Shown piece after piece: positions 62,068 through 64,000 of a stretch of DNA of 64,000 nucleotides. Source of the stretch: Sulfidibacter corallicola. GTDB lineage: Bacteria > Acidobacteriota > Holophagae > Acanthopleuribacterales > Acanthopleuribacteraceae. The notes below the pieces were generated by a model. The model had not been told where the DNA came from. It made no database searches and was given only the letters and a program-made list of their open reading frames with translations. The stretch spans positions 496,001-560,000 of the forward strand of contig NZ_CP071793.1 in NCBI RefSeq assembly GCF_017498545.1. Direction: 5' to 3'. Within the stretch, counting starts at the first letter, position 1; every line of letters starts with the position of its first letter. Position numbers and translations under genes: made by a program.

Positions 62068-63522
62068 ATGAGACGAATCCATCGGTTGTTTTCGCATCTT
62101 GGTTTTCCAGGGGTGGCCACGGTCCCTGGGATTTCGACCCTCCTCCTTGTTCTCGGCCTGAGTTGGGTTCCCGCTCGCGGGGAGTCCTACGTCTACATTC
62201 AAAACGATTCACCGCAAACGGTGACGCTCGAAATATCGGTCCGGGGCGGATTGACCCAAGGAAAGCATTGGGATCGAATGTGTTCCGAGCTCGAACCCTG
62301 GCAGAAGGCCACGCCGGTGCTCTGGTTCAACCGCGACGAGGGCATCAAGTGGGGCCGAGATTTCTACTTTGAAACCAAGGTCGTTTGCGATGGCCGCGTT
62401 TTGGCCACGCTTCGACAAAAACTACACGGCAATTGGATTGGATCCAGCCTCTATCACTCCGCGGACGACCTGGATTGGTTCTCGGATCGCGACGTACACC
62501 TGTCCGACTCCAGTGCCGGTGTGCAAACCCTGTTCAAGTCGGCCTACACCGGTTGGTATGACGACTTGGTGTATGTCGTTCATGCCGAAGAGGTTTACGA
62601 TCATCTGCGGCATCTGGCCACCGATGTACCCGATCAATTGACCCTTTTGGCCTACAACCTTCAGTTGTTGCCCACCAGCATTCAGTGGATCGATCAGGGC
62701 CTGCGTGCCCGCTACATGGGCGAAGCCCTGGACGGGTTCGACGCCATCGTTTTTTCCGAGGCCTTCGACGACGATGTGCGCGGCTTCGACGAAGCCGGTA
62801 ACACCGGTGATCCCGATTCTTTGTGGGAACACATTCGCCACATGTATCCATACCGCACCGATATCGTGGGTAAGGACGAAGGGCTGGAGCAGGATGGTGG
62901 GGTCTTTATCGCCAGCAGGTGGCCGATTTTGCACCAGGAAGATCTCGTGTACGACGAGTCCGTTTGCGAGGCCAGCGATTGCCTCTCAGAAAAGGGGGTG
63001 ATGTATGCTCGAATCGAGAAGTCGCTGGACGGCATGTCGCGCACCTACCATCTCTTCGGGAGCCACCTGCAGGCGGACTATCCCGGCGACGACAACAGTC
63101 ATGTGCGTGCTTCCCAATTGAACGAACTGCGGCGATTCGTCGACGCCCTGGGCATTCCCGCCGACGAGCCGGTCATCATGGCCGGCGACTTCAACGTCGA
63201 TCTTGACTCGGGCGAGTACCCGCAGATGTTGGATCGCTTGAACGCCGCCGATCCCGAGCGTGCCGAATACGGATTTCCCTATTCGCTCGACGGGTTCACC
63301 AATGCCATGGCGGATCCCGACAGTGAATGGATGCTCGATTACGTTCTGGTGGATCGAAGCCACCGCATGCCGCGCTTCGGTGAAACCGCGGTCCTGGTTC
63401 TGCGCTCGCCCGCGCCTGAAATGATGGCCAAATCCGCCGGGCAACGACGCCAGGATATGCATGTGCTGGGCAATTACTCGGACCACTATCCGGTGTTCGC
63501 CTATTTCGACTTCAGTGATTAG
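62068..63522 (+). CDS. Secreted sphingomyelinase C-like phosphodiesterase
   Basis: A 484-residue exported protein; AAAGGAG lies nine bases before ATG 62068. A signal peptide (~1-38, LLVLGLSWVPARG) is followed by a ~150-residue beta-type domain (VYIQNDSPQTVTLEISVRGG, then FYFETKVVCDGRVLATLRQK) I do not recognise. The endonuclease/exonuclease/phosphatase-fold domain (~190-484) has the landmarks of bacterial neutral sphingomyelinases: LAYNLQLLP, FSEAFDDD, FGSHLQADYPG, MAGDFNVDLD and the final SDHYPVFAYFDF with the catalytic His. Such enzymes hydrolyse sphingomyelin to ceramide and phosphocholine and act as cytolysins in pathogens. A related phospholipase C activity is the main alternative. With the T3SS locus it suggests action on eukaryotic membranes. 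Confidence 0.85.
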   Translation: MRRIHRLFSHLGFPGVATVPGISTLLLVLGLSWVPARGESYVYIQNDSPQTVTLEISVRGGLTQGKHWDRMCSELEPWQKATPVLWFNRDEGIKWGRDFYFETKVVCDGRVLATLRQKLHGNWIGSSLYHSADDLDWFSDRDVHLSDSSAGVQTLFKSAYTGWYDDLVYVVHAEEVYDHLRHLATDVPDQLTLLAYNLQLLPTSIQWIDQGLRARYMGEALDGFDAIVFSEAFDDDVRGFDEAGNTGDPDSLWEHIRHMYPYRTDIVGKDEGLEQDGGVFIASRWPILHQEDLVYDESVCEASDCLSEKGVMYARIEKSLDGMSRTYHLFGSHLQADYPGDDNSHVRASQLNELRRFVDALGIPADEPVIMAGDFNVDLDSGEYPQMLDRLNAADPERAEYGFPYSLDGFTNAMADPDSEWMLDYVLVDRSHRMPRFGETAVLVLRSPAPEMMAKSAGQRRQDMHVLGNYSDHYPVFAYFDFSD

Positions 63523-63539
63523 TGCTTCGCGACCCGTGA

Positions 63540-63569
63540 AAGGGACGGGCATCGTGGTGCCCGTCCCTT
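63540..63569. terminator. Bidirectional hairpin terminator between convergent genes
   Basis: AAGGGACGGGCA and its exact complement TGCCCGTCCCTT form a twelve-base stem around a six-base loop, placed between the ends of the sphingomyelinase-like gene and the DUF6174 gene. T-rich flanks are weak, but the stem is perfect and serves both strands. Confidence 0.75.
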
Positions 63570-63579
63570 ATTCTCCGCT

Positions 63580-64000
63580 TCAGTCTTCGGTGGTGCGCAG
63601 CGCTCTAAATTCCGAGACGCCGTAGTACTTAGCGTCATCCACCCCGCAAATAAGGGGGTCGATGGTGATGCCGGTAGGAAAGCCACTGGTTTGGTCGTAT
63701 TCGAATCGATAATCGTCCGGTGCTTCGGCCAGCGTTTTTTCCACCAGATCGAAAAGTTGATCGATGGTGAACAGCTCGTGAAGCCGCTCATCCGGGAAGG
63801 GATCTTCGTCGAGCCGGTTGGTGACGGTGGCGATGCGCCCATTTCGTACCGCGATTTCCACATCGAAGATGGCGCAAAAACAGGATTTCTCCAGTCTGAA
63901 ACTGTAGTCCAGGTTCGTTCCCGTGCCATTCCACCTTATCCGCGCCTGGGATAATTGTTGTCGGGCGGCCAGATCGTCGGAAACCGCGATGGCTTGGTTG
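63580..64000 (-). CDS. DUF6174 domain-containing protein (partial, N-terminus off the right edge)
   Basis: Reading on the minus strand from the window edge gives about 139 residues ending at TAA/TGA near 63580. The shown part follows the DUF6174 pattern: W(N)GTGTNLDYSFRLEKSCFC, then VEIAVRNGRIATVTN, TIDQLFDLVEKTLAEAPDDY, and YDQTSGFPTGITIDPLICGV. The family is small, extracytoplasmic and of unknown function; its conserved CFC and YD..GFP motifs are intact. An internal GTG (63861) could be misread as the start, but the homologous sequence continues upstream of it to the edge. Confidence 0.75.
   Translation of the reverse strand, partial: NQAIAVSDDLAARQQLSQARIRWNGTGTNLDYSFRLEKSCFCAIFDVEIAVRNGRIATVTNRLDEDPFPDERLHELFTIDQLFDLVEKTLAEAPDDYRFEYDQTSGFPTGITIDPLICGVDDAKYYGVSEFRALRTTED

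Overview
The window reads as roughly 64 kb of chromosome from a GC-rich, Gram-negative, didermic bacterium. The mix of genes suggests Acidobacteriota, possibly the marine, animal-associated Acanthopleuribacter/Sulfidibacter type: TonB-dependent receptors with a carboxypeptidase-regulatory-like N-terminal domain, a winged-helix/TolB-propeller membrane regulator, a sulfatase-fold/TPR protein, and long intergenic gaps carrying repeats. The taxonomic placement is inference; there is no rRNA or other phylogenetic marker here.

Layout. (1) 1-7523, minus strand: a type III secretion (T3SS) translocon locus. In transcription order it holds a long EspA/SseB-like filament/tip protein with an inserted self-cleaving DUF1521/MIIA domain, a small helical protein, a short EspA/SseB-like paralogue, an SycD/LcrH chaperone, the SctE and SctB translocators, a CesT-type chaperone and the SctC secretin, which runs off the left edge. 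(2) 7524-9355: a gene-poor region full of short inverted and tandem repeats of a dispersed family. (3) 9356-11449: a bactofilin-like beta-helix protein with a very acidic linker. (4) 11912-17642: the 2-oxoglutarate dehydrogenase operon sucA-sucB-lpdA, followed by a universal stress protein. (5) 18912-23427, plus strand: a three-gene signalling cassette (membrane PAS histidine kinase, HDOD response regulator, degenerate HD-GYP response regulator). (6) 23456-31594: a ribosomal-peptide (RiPP) cluster with a small two-cysteine precursor, a divergent radical SAM/SPASM maturase, an HlyD adaptor, an ABC exporter with an intact C39 peptidase domain, and a partner ABC protein.

(7) 32033-42296: a mixed block with a crotonase-family enzyme, a DUF1460 amidase-like protein, a receiver protein, an unknown helical protein, a FIST sensor, a short-chain dehydrogenase, a membrane diguanylate cyclase and an MMPL/RND exporter. 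(8) 42728-52772, minus strand: a secreted SGNH-like/PKD-repeat/dockerin-like protein, the CadC-like/TolB-propeller regulator and a sulfatase-fold/TPR protein, separated by long non-coding gaps. (9) 53301-60101: two tandem, highly similar TonB-dependent receptors, each preceded by the same conserved leader of about 115 bp. (10) 60471-64000: a membrane protein with a degenerate GGDEF domain (GGDTF), a secreted sphingomyelinase C-like phosphodiesterase, and a partial DUF6174 protein at the right edge.

The T3SS translocon, the secreted sphingomyelinase-like enzyme and the peptide export cluster together fit a bacterium that interacts with eukaryotic hosts and competitors. The two most notable items are the T3SS filament/tip paralogue with a calcium-type autocleavage domain (GDPHVD motif) plus an EF-hand loop, and the compact RiPP cluster with a precursor of a type I do not recognise.
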